Source of the DNA: Sipunculus nudus
Lineage: Eukaryota > Annelida > Sipuncula > Golfingiida > Sipunculidae
Reading direction: 5' to 3'
Assembly: GCA_026874595.1 (NCBI GenBank)
Contig: CM049319.1
Coordinates: 54,012,917 to 54,076,916, forward strand
Length of the DNA stretch: 64,000 nt
A program made the position numbers and the translations under genes. Positions 12,033-24,179 of this stretch are shown piece after piece. The stretch's first letter is position 1. Each line of letters starts with the position of its first letter. The notes below the pieces were generated by a model that was given only the letters and a program-made list of their open reading frames with translations, was not told the DNA's origin and made no database searches.

Positions 12033-12593
12033 CACGGGGCTAACTTTCAGAGAGCTAAAACAGCAACTGAACCCACATTTCCGTTTTACAAAATGTGGGT
12101 TCAAGGGCTAAAAGGCTTCTGCTATACCTTACTATAAATAATATATAAATATTTTATCAATTGTGTAAGTAAAATTGAAAAATAAGCGTCATTTCCCTAT
12201 TTTTCATGACGTGATAGGTGTAAGCGACGTCACTGACATATATACCAAATGTGCATGGGTTCATCATAAACATACATAGATGAACTAGAAAATGGAATGA
12301 ACCCACATTTTCTGACCAAAAAAAATGGTTCATCGTATATGCGTATAGTGTATACTTATACAAATATTACATAATAGTATTTTATGGACGTGTTACGCAA
12401 CGTTGTTGACACAAATACCACAAGTGGGTTCACTTTGCACAAACTAAATGTGGGCTCACAGGCAGATATCTGAAAATTCGTGAAAATGAAAATGTTGGTT
12501 CATTAGTTGAGTGTCTATTGGGCATAGCATCCACGTTTATCTGCATAAAAATGTGGGTTCACTTGTTGTTTCAACCCTCAGAAGTCGGCCCTG
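12033..12593. mobile_element. 561 bp TIR element with TA target duplication and recurring motif GAACCCACATTT
   Basis: Imperfect terminal inverted repeats of about 45 bp begin at CACGGGGCTAAC on the left and end at GTCGGCCCTG on the right. The inner part is strongest: AACAGCAACTGAACCCACAT against AACAACAAGTGAACCCACAT. Both ends abut TA (12031-12032 and 12594-12595). The 12-base motif GAACCCACATTT occurs, with up to a few changes, at 12069-12080, 12091-12102 (inverted), 12299-12310, 12446-12457 (inverted), 12490-12501 (inverted) and 12549-12560 (inverted), with weaker versions near 12247 and 12421. There is no coding frame of note. It is a MITE-like DNA element; its superfamily is not assigned. 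Confidence 0.7.
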
Positions 12594-12949
12594 TATGATG
12601 CACCAATACCATATAACGGATTGTCAAACCGGTTGCGCAAACCAACGAGGGAAAAAAATGTCGGCAGTAAATGAAAGTTCAATTTAAAAGAAACAGTATG
12701 TAGCATGTTACTGACAACTGGCACCAACTGACTGTCATAACTGTGGACATATTAGCATATGTATATGGGTGAAGAGGATTTTACTTTAACAATTTGGTAG
12801 GCGTCGTTTATGAAAAAGGACGATGTTGGTTATCACTTAATGTTACTACATAAGGCAGGGTTTTGAGGGACAGAAAAAAATCATTTTTTTCCCCGTTACT
12901 TCTTGTGAACAGTTTGAAAGGTTTATATTAGAATTTATTTTGTAATGTC

Positions 12950-13040
12950 TTGGGCTGGGTATCGGTTCGCTTCTTCCGATACAATACGTATTGCGATATA
13001 GTTAATTCGATACCGATACGTATTGACGATACGTTCATTT
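12950..13040 (+). repeat. Repeat fragment rich in CGATAC/GTATCG
   Basis: A short stretch begins GGGCTGGGTATCGGTTCG and carries several GTATCG/CGATAC/ATACGTATTG motifs. It looks like one end of a DNA-transposon relic; no partner end was found nearby. Confidence 0.35.
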
Positions 13041-13256
13041 TCCTTTGTATACCATTTCTAAATAAAAGCTCTGTTTCTTGTTTTTAGATTTTGTTGAGAT
13101 TTCGCTGGAATATAAAATAATGTGATAAAGGATAATCTTTGAAGGATAACTGCATGGATAGATCGCGAAAATGGAAAACTCGCGAAACGACGAAAAAGTG
13201 AAAAAGAAAATACAGTATTATATCAAGGAAATGCCCTCAAGACCAGACCACCTTAA

Positions 13257-13720
13257 AGGTGCATTTTACCTACCTTTTGAAACAGAATGTGTGATATCTG
13301 GCTTCCTCTGTGTATATATTAATGATCTTAGGGTAATTTTGGTTGTGGAAAGTTTCTATTACGTCTTCGTGAAAGATGTAAAAACTTGTGTGTCAACAAT
13401 ATGTTTGTAAACAAAGCAATGTTGACAAACGGGAAAAACATGTAACCTAAGATGGTAGGTTGCAAATATATGCGGAGGCAGAAAGGTCACTTGTTGCAAA
13501 ACGCAATTTGCAAAGCTCTGGCATATCTGACTTGCTGCCAGATGCCCTTGTTGAATTTGTTTTGATTATTTTGGCGGGCCTCTACATATTATAAACACAC
13601 TGATATAAACAAAACAAGCAGCCTTTGTGCGGTGATATCCACGTTTTCTGGCCTATTTGTATAAAAAGCTCAAAGGGATTACCTTTCGTTTATAAAGATC
13701 AGATAGGTGAATGGGTCCCT
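13257..13720 (+). mobile_element. TTAA-flanked MITE (piggyBac-like), copy A
   Basis: The 464 bp element is bounded by TTAA on both sides (13253-13256 and 13721-13724). The left end AGGTGCATTTTACCTACC and the inverse of the right end, AGGGACCCATTCACCTATC, are imperfect inverted repeats. It shares most of its length with 21426-21814, including AAAGCTCTG.CATATCTGAC and CCACGTTTTCTGGCCTATTT. TTAA duplication is the hallmark of the piggyBac superfamily; no transposase is present. Confidence 0.72.
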
Positions 13721-13724
13721 TTAA

Positions 13725-16700
13725 GCAGGAAGGTAACCCTCTTTATGCATGACTTTAACGATGCGTCGTGAACGGGAGCTCCGGTATGACCCTCCCAGTG
13801 TCAGGCGCACAGCGGGGAGGTATCAGGGCAGACGATCTAACAAACTATCATGAAGGTCACCGGCGTTGGTAGGTCCCCGCATCACCTGTCAAAGACTCAC
13901 TCATTGAGTTCCAAAACCAATTTTAGGGCGCGTCAAGATCTGCCTTCCAAAGCAATTTCACACATGATCAGTTCCGTACAACGCAGGGAAGTTTTCTCCC
14001 GTCATAGCCGCTAGTGCTGTCTCAACGGTCGATATGTGACAGGTGGCATAATTTGGACGATTCGACTCTGTTAACCCGTCTTATTTAACATTTTTTAATT
14101 ATGTATATTTTATAAATGAGAATCATCGACACTTATCCATACCGTGAAATCCCATTAATTCGAAACTACTGAAAGACTTGATACTGAAATTATCTTCTTA
14201 AAAAAGATGCTGAATTATGTTTTGTTTTAAAGTATTTTTCATCTCTTAACAAAACTGATTACTCTTGCGGATATAATTTTCAGTTTAGATTATATCAAAT
14301 GTCTTTAACTGGAAATCTCTCAACATAATTGATTATTCTTAAGAATTTTATTTTTAATACAGACCATATATTCAACAATTTGTTACAAGCATTTGATATT
14401 GCATTCTGGAAATGAACTCCGCTAATATTGTTCATTTTTTCATACCTGTCCTTTTGTCGTTCTCATTATATGTCATGTTTATATTTTTTTTGCTGCAAGT
14501 AGTGTGACAAAAGCTCATGCAGCTTATGTTGTATTTAAAATATGAAACACCGACTTTAAATTATGTTAATATGTAAGTGGTCTTCAGATTTATCGGGATG
14601 TCAGGTTTTTATTGTCCTGTCGTGACTGTGGTAAGATAAATAAATGCACTGGACCGATTTTTATTGAGAAAAGTCTTAAATGCACAAGCACGGAAAAGTG
14701 ACTGAATTTGATATTTCTAAGAGGACATTCCAACTGAAGCGAGAAAGTTTCACTCCGTATCTTTTTTTTTCGCTCTAACCCTAAAAGAACAGAAAACGTT
14801 TTATAATCTAAATACATGTAAATGCCCTAACATCTAAGGGTTATACCATGTTTATAACCATATTTAAACTGGTATTTTAAAAATTGAAGCAATATTAAAC
14901 AAGACACGGAAGAGGATGCTGAAAATTGTAATATGTAAAAATTTAGTCATAAAAATTAATGAAAATTTTACAAATATGTTATCAGCAGCCAACACAAAGC
15001 ATTTAGACAAAGGTATATATGTCATGGGACTAATATTAATTTTAAATGAATATGGACTGATTATTTTTGTCAAAATGTGACGCAAATGAAATATTTATGA
15101 TTTATGGTTACCTTCATCTTCATTCAACAGCCAGTGCCACCTACAGTCCATAACCTTCACTAAAACTGTTGATTAATCAATTGTTCAGCTGTAATCATAG
15201 ATTCTATCACCTCGGTATTTACCATCCAATAAGTTTCCAAAAACCATGCACAAGGCCAAAAATAGTATGGTTCTCAGGCACCACCTGCATCAATTTTAAC
15301 CCCCCCCCCCCCCCCCCCGCATCAAAAATTTTATTTTAATTTTCATTTTTCAAGAAGGATATATAATATAATTTTGATAAGATTTCATTTGTTATTTAGT
15401 GCTATTTCCTGTTTATTAAAAAAATCCTGTTATTATCATGATTTTCCCTGATTATATGACATTTCTATCGAAACATAAAATAAAAAGGCAAATTATGGCC
15501 TTATTTTTTTTTATTAGTTCTAGGGGCAAAGCTGTCAAATATGTTTATAATTGACTTACATGAATAATATTCATCATGTAATTTTAATCAAAGTATATTT
15601 AATAATGTATAATGCATTTATTATAAAAACTGAGTCCTGAAAACGAGCGCTGTAGAACAACTTTAAGCAATTAAACCCAAAAACCTACAAAAAGTTATTC
15701 AGACTCAAAGACCGATTTGGTCATTGCATAAAAACATGTAAAATCTCCACATTCGTAGGCCTACGAGTTAACAATAGGTGCGACACCAGTTTAAAGATCT
15801 AGGAACGCCTGGCGCCTAAAACTTATGATTAATAATGTTAATAGGTTTTCTTCTATCTTATGTGATACCTATTTTGCTGGTACTTGCCTAATTTTTCCCT
15901 AGCCTCGCCCTATTTAGACAGTTTATTGAACCATAATGTCACACCTATTGTAAAATCGTTCCAAATTCACTTCATGTTAATCTTTCAAATATTCTACCGC
16001 AGAATCATGTTGCTGCGAAGAAGTCCAAACAAACAATGCAAGAACCCATCAAGCCATGTTACGTAACGTATAAACTTTTGGCTTACCTATAAGGAAACGC
16101 CCAAAATAGGTAAAATCCGCTGGCGGTACTTCAGTGCTTAAGAAACTATATCACAAATACTTGCACAACCAGTTCTTCGTGGCGGTCCCACGGCGAGGCA
16201 GTTTATCCTATAATAGAGCAAGACCGTAAGAACGCGGCCACTGTAGTCAATGAAATAGTGGGATCTTCCTTTCCAGGGGTGACAGGGTTTAAATGACGTC
16301 ATTTACATTCATAAAATTGGTCTTACCAAATTACAGAGAGAATATTAAAGCAACTGTTATGCTCTTAAAATGGAAAGGGAATAGGTAATAAAATATGCAA
16401 ATGAACTATGAAAGGGTGTTTCTCGCGTTTCCGTTCAAAAGTGAACCTATTATTAATCCGCTTGAACTGGGGCGCGCCATTCCGGGTGTCTTGTACAATG
16501 TGGGCTTCTCCACAAATACCTATGATAATGCAGGCACTGTTTGTTCAGAGGGTCGATAGATCTCGTGTACCCGAATGAAAGCAGGCCGGCCGCATTGTCA
16601 AGTGCGCGACAGAGTTCTTATCCGCATATTAAACCTGTTGACTGAAGACTCAACTAGTGCAAAGACCCACACAAGACCTTGCACTCTTCGGCTATGGTTC

Positions 16701-17525
16701 CTTACAAAACCGCACAGACCCCCATGATATAACAGGCCTCCACAGGATCCAGAGCGCTATTAATCATTTCGGGATTTATGTACTTGTACGTGAAGTGTAT
16801 AGTAGTTGTGAACGAGAAGAAAATCACTGAAAGCTAGAAGTATTTATACACATGATCGGAGATCCCAATTCGAGTAACGACCTAGCTCTCTGAACACTAG
16901 GTCTCAATTTAGCAGTCTATAGGTACAGTCTATACATGCGTATTGCACGATACTTGTAGGCCTATTTGTAATTACGTATGGTCTTTTTATAAATCTCACA
17001 TCCTTTAAAAGTTTTGAATATTTAAATGCATTTACAAGCACTTGAAAGGGCTTAAATATGGCTATATGGCTTAAATTATGAAATTTTTGCAAAAACCTTG
17101 AATTTCAAAATTACTGTTGTCTGCCAATGGCAAATCGAGATGAACATTATTTGCTTTTACCTGTTAACAATAAAATCATGATATTATTAATTAACACATC
17201 ACTAAGAGATGGCGAATAAGACAGAAACAGGAGGACTGGAAAGTGATAGGGCGAGCAAAATAGCTAATATTTTGCTAATATATGTTGTCATGAAAGTTTG
17301 ATAATGGGCCAATTAGTCGGCCAAAACAATTGTAAAGTAATAAAGAGTAAATAGCCAATTAATCTATAATCGAAAAGCACACTATTTTCCCCAAAACAAT
17401 GTAAGGATAACTAATGAGGTCTAATAGTCATGAGATAAACAAATAAGAACTGTTCAAACTTTCAAAATTATTAAATTAACTTTAAGGATTTGGATTTTGC
17501 CGAATATGAAAAAGATTCCTATAAT
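13725..17525. other. Unassigned intergenic DNA, about 3.8 kb
   Basis: AT-rich, with a C-run at 15301-15318 and somewhat GC-richer sequence around 16440-16770. Open frames are short and isolated. No splice-supported exon, RNA gene or paired repeat was identified. Confidence 0.5.
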
Positions 17526-17527
17526 GG

Positions 17528-17714
17528 CTCGTATAGGACACAGAGAATTATTTTTATCTCGTTCCCACGCGTTAGTATCGTGTGGCCACGCGATAATACT
17601 CGCATTCCCTTGCAATAGTTATCTCGTTCCAATGCGATACTATCGCGAGGCCACGTGATATTATTGCGTTGGAACGAGATAAAACATAATTTTCAGTGTG
17701 TCCTATACGAGTCA
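17528..17714. mobile_element. Foldback element with about 42 bp inverted arms
   Basis: The left arm runs from GGCTCGTATAGGACACAGAG to TTATCTCGTTCCCA. The right arm is its inverse, from TTGGAACGAGATAAAACATA to GTGTCCTATACGAGTC. The interior is itself made of smaller palindromes around GGCCACGCGATAAT and GCGATACTATCGCGAGG. The element can therefore fold over its whole length. It codes for nothing. Confidence 0.75.
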
Positions 17715-18375
17715 CCGTAGATTCCATAATTATTTTCAGTTCATATGATTTCCACTGACCTAAGGCAAACCTTTGTTAATAAGAACAGTTAGTTTTACCT
17801 GTATTGCAAATAGAAAGGATGTTAGTAATGTTGTCCGAAATATATAATTAATCTGGTTTTAAGGGTTTTTATATGTCAAAATGAAGATTCACAGAGGTCT
17901 TGTTCCCCTACTATGTTTAGATCCTTCTCTCAGTCACAATACTTCTTATATCTTTATGAAGAAGTTTGCCATGTAACGTGGTGCATGGCCGAATTTTAAG
18001 GCAAAGAGGATTTTTTTTATGTTAAAGGCGAACCGGAGTTGATCTTCCTAAGTGTTGATACAAATGTCGATCACATTTTGTACGTTTGTACATCTGCATC
18101 CCGACAAAGGAAGACACCGCTGCAGACATCTGTTGACAGCAATTAGTACTACCAAAAACAAAAATGATCGCAAGGTTAGGGATAGATTATTAAATTTCCC
18201 AACGCATATAATATGGATATACACTGTATAAAAAGACATTGTCTCTTAGTATGGGTGGATGGGGAGGGGGGGGGGGGGGCTGGTTTTAATCCTATCCCAA
18301 TGAATCGCCCCTGACATAAGGTGGCGCGCAACTGTGATGAACGCCATGTCAAAGAACCTTTGTGTGACTGGGAAC

Positions 18376-18467
18376 TACGCTCTTTACACAGCGCTTTAAC
18401 TATATATAGGCCTACTCCCTATATCGCTTCTTTAGAAGCGCAAGATTTCCGCTGCCTCGGGAGCGTA
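18376..18467. mobile_element. 92 bp deletion-derivative MITE with 8 bp target duplication
   Basis: The ends TACGCTC and GAGCGTA are inverse, and CTGGGAAC flanks both sides (18368-18375 and 18468-18475). The left 40 or so bases match 36087-36125, and the right 45 match the right end of the 702 bp element at 36744-36788. This copy therefore keeps only the two ends of the longer element. The 8 bp duplication is compatible with hAT-type insertion. Confidence 0.78.
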
Positions 18468-18961
18468 CTGGGAACAGGTCATTTAAGGAACTGTAACTTC
18501 ATAAGAATTCCCTGTACTTTGGATATTTTTACTTTAATTTCCTTCATACAGTTTTAAAGAGGAGGACGTAAACCAAACATTCGTCTTCAAAGAAAAAAAA
18601 AATCTGTTCTGAAAAAGAACTAATTAGGGATGGGGTAAATATAACATTAATAAACCAGAATCAGCAAATGAGCATTTTAACCAATTATTATATTTTAATT
18701 GCAATTTTAAACTAGATTGAGCAAATAAAAAAATGAGATACTTGATTCAAATTTATTCAACCATGTAACACTCGCACAGATCATGCCGCAGTTTTATTAT
18801 TCAAAGGGGCTATTCCGATATTTAATGTCTATTAACTTTTATAAAAATAGGCCAGAAATTGGGGGTCCCGCGAAAAGAGTTCAAACACAAGGACATCTGG
18901 CGGCATGTCGTATACAAACCAGTGTTTGCAAAGGGTGTTTTACAACAAGTGACATTTCAAC

Positions 18962-19456
18962 TTAAAGGGACATAAACAGGATCAATATGTATTCTTTCAC
19001 ACTAGCTTTATACAAAGTTTGCCTGCAGAACCATCCCAGCACAGTCTCATTTCCTCTCATACGGCTGTTAAACACCTTGTTATGACTGTGCGTGTTGGTA
19101 AACAGAGTCCACGTGTCTCTGTTTACCATAACAAGGACGGGTGACCGGAGATCCGATTGAGAAGAGCAACAAACGCTGTTACAGCCGTCGGGAACATGTA
19201 TTTTATTTTTTTGGCCATGTCATTCAAGCATCTGCTGATTGACACGTGTTGTGGATCTGCGCTGCACACGGCCCCACGCACTGTGGTTTTGTTGACATCT
19301 GCGATATCGCCCGGTCCATCGTTTTTAAAACTCGTTTACAGGAGAATGCAAACGGTTTCAAGGCAATATTTTTTGGCAAGTAACGATTAATTTTAAAGGA
19401 AAGAAGCTATTTTTCGTGTTAACTCAACATGCATTATAGGTGATTGGGCCCCTTTA
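18962..19456 (+). repeat. Possible third TTAA-type element
   Basis: The left edge reads TTAA-AGGGAC; the right edge reads GATTGGGCCCC-TTTA, much like the right ends of the two TTAA MITEs. The middle differs from those copies. It could be a diverged family member with a mutated right target site, or a chance resemblance. Confidence 0.4.
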
Positions 19457-19803
19457 TGCACATATGCAACCACCCACCTTAGGTAACATGTTTTTGTCAA
19501 TATTGTTATGTTTACTAGAAGCTTGTTAAGATAAACAAGATTATATATGTGTAATAAGAACTTTTCTTTACAGGGTTTAATTAGTTCATTAATATGTGTA
19601 CTCTAGTAAGTCAGATATCATTAATTCTATAGATAAGGTATGTAAATTTCTGGCTTTAAAAACTGCCATCCTAAATATTAAAAGAACCCTAGGTGTCCCA
19701 ATTCTTATTAGAAAGAAGCATTTAAGTTGTTGACTTTACAGGTGATACAAGTAAAGTATTTATGACAAAAGCCGAACACAGCCGCCTCTAATGTGTATCA
19801 CAG

Positions 19804-19975
19804 CAGGAGGTCTAGGATATTAGGAGAGGTCGGACCCAGGAAGACTAATAAAAAAATTACAGATCCCCAGGTCGGGAAAAAAGGGAGCGGTCGAGGCCGC
19901 AACAATTAGTTCGAACCTCCTCTAAAAATTGCGGCGGCTTACAAAAAGGGATGGAGGAAGTCCCGCTTCTGCACA
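19804..19975 (+). repeat. Diverged copy of the GGGGCGGATCC repeat family
   Basis: It matches 31273-31490 in order: GAAGACTAAT against GAGGACTAAT, then GGTC.GG.AAAA.GGG, then GAGGCCGCAA against CAGGCCGCAA, and an ending in CCGCTTCTGCA. It is a degenerate non-coding DNA-transposon relic. Confidence 0.55.
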
Positions 19976-20284
19976 GGGGTATTTCTGAGTGACAAAACGT
20001 TTGCATAAACTAGGCCAAAGTTTAGGGTGTATACAAATAAACATTCTTCACTTTTAGAGCAAAATGACCTGTGCTGTTTATACGTCTAAAATATGATCCA
20101 ATACAAATATATAACCAAGGTTGTGAGGTGCGGTATTTACTAACTCTGTCACTGATGTAATCACATCCGTTTATTCTAGGGGAGTGTTTATGTCTTATGT
20201 TAGGGGTTTGCTCCAGGCAGTGCTCCTGTTTCATGAATATCTTGACCTCTGACAGAACAAGTCTTTCATGTTGAAAGGCCTATT

Positions 20285-20290
20285 TTATTA

Positions 20291-20350
<60 letters not shown>
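20285..20350. repeat. (TA)n microsatellite
   Basis: Uninterrupted alternating TA of over 60 bases, directly left of a foldback element. Confidence 0.98.
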
Positions 20351-20351
<1 letters not shown>

Positions 20352-20383
20352 CTAAATGTTAAGCACGCTGGAGCATCGTGTTA

Positions 20384-20486
20384 TTACTCCGAGTTTCACG
20401 CCGTTGCCGGTATCGGCACCCGGGCGATCATCATATAACTGATATGTTATCTGCCGATACCAGCAACGGCGTCAAACTCGGAGTAA
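20384..20486. mobile_element. Compact foldback hairpin, 35 bp arms
   Basis: Arms 20384-20418 and 20452-20486 are inverse at 33 of 35 positions around a 33-base loop. The left arm starts TTACTCCGAGTTTCACGCC. No target duplication was recognised, because the left side runs into a microsatellite. The RNA would form a strong hairpin, but a mobile foldback origin is more likely than a non-coding RNA gene. Confidence 0.7.
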
Positions 20487-20894
20487 ATATACATACATAT
20501 ACTATTGCGTACTATTCGTACAACAACCTGTTTCATGGCATAGGATGAGTGAGATAACTTGTTGCATTTAGGATACTCTCACCTAATTAAAGTGAAACCG
20601 CTGATACTGTGTTGTTTTCACTGGGTGCCTGTTATAACTTATTTTTACATACATTTTATGTTTTCTTTTAGTTTAATGCAATCATATTTAAATGGTATTC
20701 ATCAAAAACAAAACATAAGACAGAAGATTCTATTTGGTATAATGACATATACTAGACTCTTATTTGATTTTGCATGTAAATAAATTCTGAAACGAAGGAG
20801 TGGCACAAAAACAGGGAGGCTACAAAGGCATTATTTATATAGGGACAGAAGGAAAGGTGTTCAAACTCTAGTCACGTGGCATCTTCGATTAAAA

Positions 20895-21200
20895 GTTTCA
20901 TCACGACTTCATGGCTCAGGGGTAGAGCGCAGGACTCAAAGCTTGGAGGTCGTGAGTTCAAATCTCAGCCGAGGACTGGTGAGATTTTCAAGGTCGGTCC
21001 CACCCAGGTTGAGTGCTCTGCAGGCTTTATGGGAAGGCTGTGCATGTCCCACAGATGTTTATCACTCACAAACGACTGCGTCTTTGGGAGTTTCCCCTGT
21101 GTTATGACCAAGCAATGGGGATTATTACACACCCAGGACCTGTAGGTGCGTTAGTCACCGGGCCAGGTTGACACCAGGATATAAAAATAAATGACAGATA
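20895..21200 (+). mobile_element. tRNA-derived SINE, copy 1
   Basis: A Pol III A-box-like stretch, TGGCTCAGGGGTAGAGCGC (20912-20930), is followed 24 bases later by a B-box-like GAGTTCAAATCTC (20954-20966), the spacing expected of a tRNA head. The unrelated body runs on through GGTTGAGTGCTCTGCAGG and CACCCAGGACCTGTAGGTGC to GCCAGGTTGACACCAGGATA. The same body order is seen at 57985-58265. The tRNA head does not fold as a functional tRNA with a clear acceptor stem, so a SINE is preferred. Confidence 0.7.
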
Positions 21201-21425
21201 GCGAGTGCTACCGCCCTGTCACGTAGTCCCAAACCGAAATGGAACTCTGCAGTTATGAATACTTAGCTTATGAATTAGATAAGTCAGCATTAAAATTGAA
21301 GGCGGTTACCTCCACCAAAAAAAATAATAATAAAAAAACATCACGACTGCATGCAGGCCAGGCATAAATAATACTTCAAGAGTCGTGATATCAGGAGACA
21401 CTGGAACAAATCAACAAGGTTTTAA

Positions 21426-21814
21426 AGGTGCACATGCACCTACCTTTTGAACAAGAATTTATGTGATTCTGGCTTCCTCCGTGTATACATTAATGACCTA
21501 AAGGTTGTTTTTGTTGTGGAGGTAGAAAGGTCACTTGTTATAAAAGCCATGTGCAAAGCTCTGCCATATCTGACTTGCTGCCAGATTCTCTTATTGAATT
21601 TGTTTTATTTTAAGCCCCCCCCCCCCCCATTTCCAGACACGTTGATGTAAACAAAACAAGCAGCCTGTGGGTGGTGCTGTCCACGTTTTCTGGCCTATTT
21701 TTATAAAAGCTCTAAGTTCGGTATATCAGTTAATTTTTCAAAATGATAAAAAAATAAAATTTGACCAAGGGATAACCTTTAGTTTATAAAGATCAGATAG
21801 ATGATTGGACCCCT
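21426..21814 (+). mobile_element. TTAA-flanked MITE (piggyBac-like), copy B
   Basis: This 389 bp copy is flanked by TTAA at 21422-21425 and 21815-21818. Its ends, AGGTGCACATGC and GATTGGACCCCT, match copy A at 13257-13720. It has an internal C-run (21616-21629) and lacks about 80 bases found in copy A. Confidence 0.72.
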
Positions 21815-22329
21815 TTAAGGGCACAAGCATATCTCACGCATTCGGCCATCACGTGACAGGATCCATCTTTACCCTACAGTACCTATGATTTAATGTTCAA
21901 GACACCAGATTGTTAAATTAGATAGTTGGGTAAGCTATCGTCAAAAGGAATCTGACAATTCTGTAAAATAGCGAAAAGGAGAAAATAGCCTCTGTACAAA
22001 TGCACGTACAGGTCTAGTGCTAAGCAATAGACTTGTCACATCTCCTTGACATCACAGTCTTAGCTTTGTGAATTGTAGTCTTTGTAAGGCTCATGTGGAT
22101 TTGCAGGTGCACGCCCTGCATCAAATCATTGTTATTTCGCAGGTTTTTCAATTGCGCGCCTTTAAGCAATTTCACGGCAGAGTGAGCAGACGACAGTTAT
22201 TGTGAATACCGTCTCTGAACTTCATAATGACGGGCTCTGTGTCACCAAAACTTTGCCCATGTTGCGTTTTTCTTTTCAACGTCTTGTTTAAACATTGAGT
22301 CAGCGTTTCGTCAGTCTCATATATATATA

Positions 22330-23361
22330 TACTAGCTGATAGACCCGGTATCCCGGGCTTATTACCGGGGTTAGGGAGATTTATTAATTGAGATGTGGCT
22401 GTTTTTTTTTATTCTAAAAGTTAACAGAAAATATAGGTTTTCAGTTGGAAACTGTCTCCATAAGATGTGCATAAACATTTTGGTACGACTGCAGACTAAC
22501 TCACACACCTCTCTGAGGCACAACACTTCTGTGAACAGAAAACGTTTCTAGGTACAGCTGCTTGTATCTTAATTTTGCCACTTACATTTAAATTACATGT
22601 ACATGAATCCTTAACATCATACCGTCCGTCCGTATAAACTCATAACCTGGTGGAGACAGTGCGTGAGTGATCCTGCAGACGCTCCAATATTTTTAACATT
22701 TATTTTGTGGTTCTGTCCTCATGGCAAGAAATTTATAGCCCGGTATGTTTACCTTGATGACCTGGCCAGTGATGGTGTTGACATTGCGAACCGGAATGAG
22801 ACGCGGGGGCATTCAGGTTTTGATGATATTTGACTGAATTCTATCGGTGGACGTAGATTAGGTTGATGTGAGGAACACATGAAAGACTTATTGAATGTAC
22901 GTTGCAAGGAAACTGTTCCTGAAGAAAGAAACAGATATATGCATACCTCGTAAGTAGCAGAAGCGGACCCAACGGGACTCCATGCGGAGGGTCCGTATTC
23001 ATTTTCAACTGCCGCAATTTTTTTTCATCGTATCAGACAAATTATGAGGCCTGAAACCCCCGACAACACCCCAGCCCTGTTCCTGAAATTGGGACCTTGA
23101 ATTAGGTTTTGTCATTAATCATCCTGGGTTGAACTCTCCATTTCATAAAGCGAGAAACATGAGTTTTTCTATTTTACTGGCCACGTACGTGGGTCAAATC
23201 CCTCATTGAAAGCAAGCGTTATTCATATGAACAATAGTCCTTAGTGTTAGAGGTTAAGTAACCACGATGCACGCATTCCGGTGATTGCCGAAGGCAGTTC
23301 GGCTGTGCTCGGTAAAAAACGGAAAAATCACTCAAAATTACATGTATATTAAAAATTATTT
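22330..23361 (+). repeat. Dispersed repeat D1, copy B
   Basis: Starts CTAGCTGATAGACCCGGTAT after a short (AT)n run and aligns with 9303-10175. It is about 160 bp longer, mainly because of extra sequence after GTCTCCATAAG (about 22470-22680). Shared blocks include ACGCGGGGGCATTCAG and TTGCCGAAGGCAGTTCGGCT. No coding sequence was found. Confidence 0.75.
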
Positions 23362-23488
23362 ATTTTCATATCGCCTATGTCACTGCTGGGATAATAACCT
23401 TTAAAATGATGTATAGCACAATATTGAACACATAGCGGTTATACAGAACACTGCGAACACACGTGAACCGAATTCCTTTTATTAGTAT

Positions 23489-23525
<37 letters not shown>
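23489..23525. repeat. (TA)n microsatellite
   Basis: A short interrupted alternating TA tract. Confidence 0.9.
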
Positions 23526-24179
23526 GACTGAAAATAGGGGCATATACATGCGCCATGAATTCAAATGGTCTAAATATAAAGACTTTCTTATAATCATGTG
23601 TACTTTAAAATGTGTTCGCAGAAGAAAACTGATGTTGACTGTATGGTTACAAAAGGGATTATTCTGATGTATACTGAACATACCTGCGTTGACTAAGGTC
23701 GGTAAGGATTAAAAGAAAGCCACTGCATCCGTCTGTACACTTGAAGATACCCCTTTAGTCAAATTCCAGAGCGCTAAGGGAACAGACCATCCAAAAATTG
23801 GTAGTATATTCAGTTAAGACTTAACAATAACAAGTAAACTAAATTTTACCATTCTTACTGCCATTTAGGTAGTTTGAAACAAAATTCCTGTGTTGTTTAT
23901 ACTTTAAGACTGTGTTTAATATTTGCTCCCCGAAATTATCAGGAAGATATATATGAAACAAAGTGTTAAGACAATATAATTATACAGAAAATATTAGAAA
24001 GGTCATATTTCTTATAACTCAAATTATAATAGAAAAACGATACATCATCCTTTACGGTCAGGTTCATGTCTGCACAACGTGTATATGTATCTGGACACGG
24101 GAAAAGAACATTGGGCGCAATGCGCATGCCCTGTACTTGTATTCGTTCAAGATAGAGAATTGAATGGTTTGGTTTGCTC

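Noticed and set aside
20905-20977. A functional tRNA gene
   Set aside because: A-box and B-box are present, but the arms do not pair well and a long shared body follows, as in a SINE.
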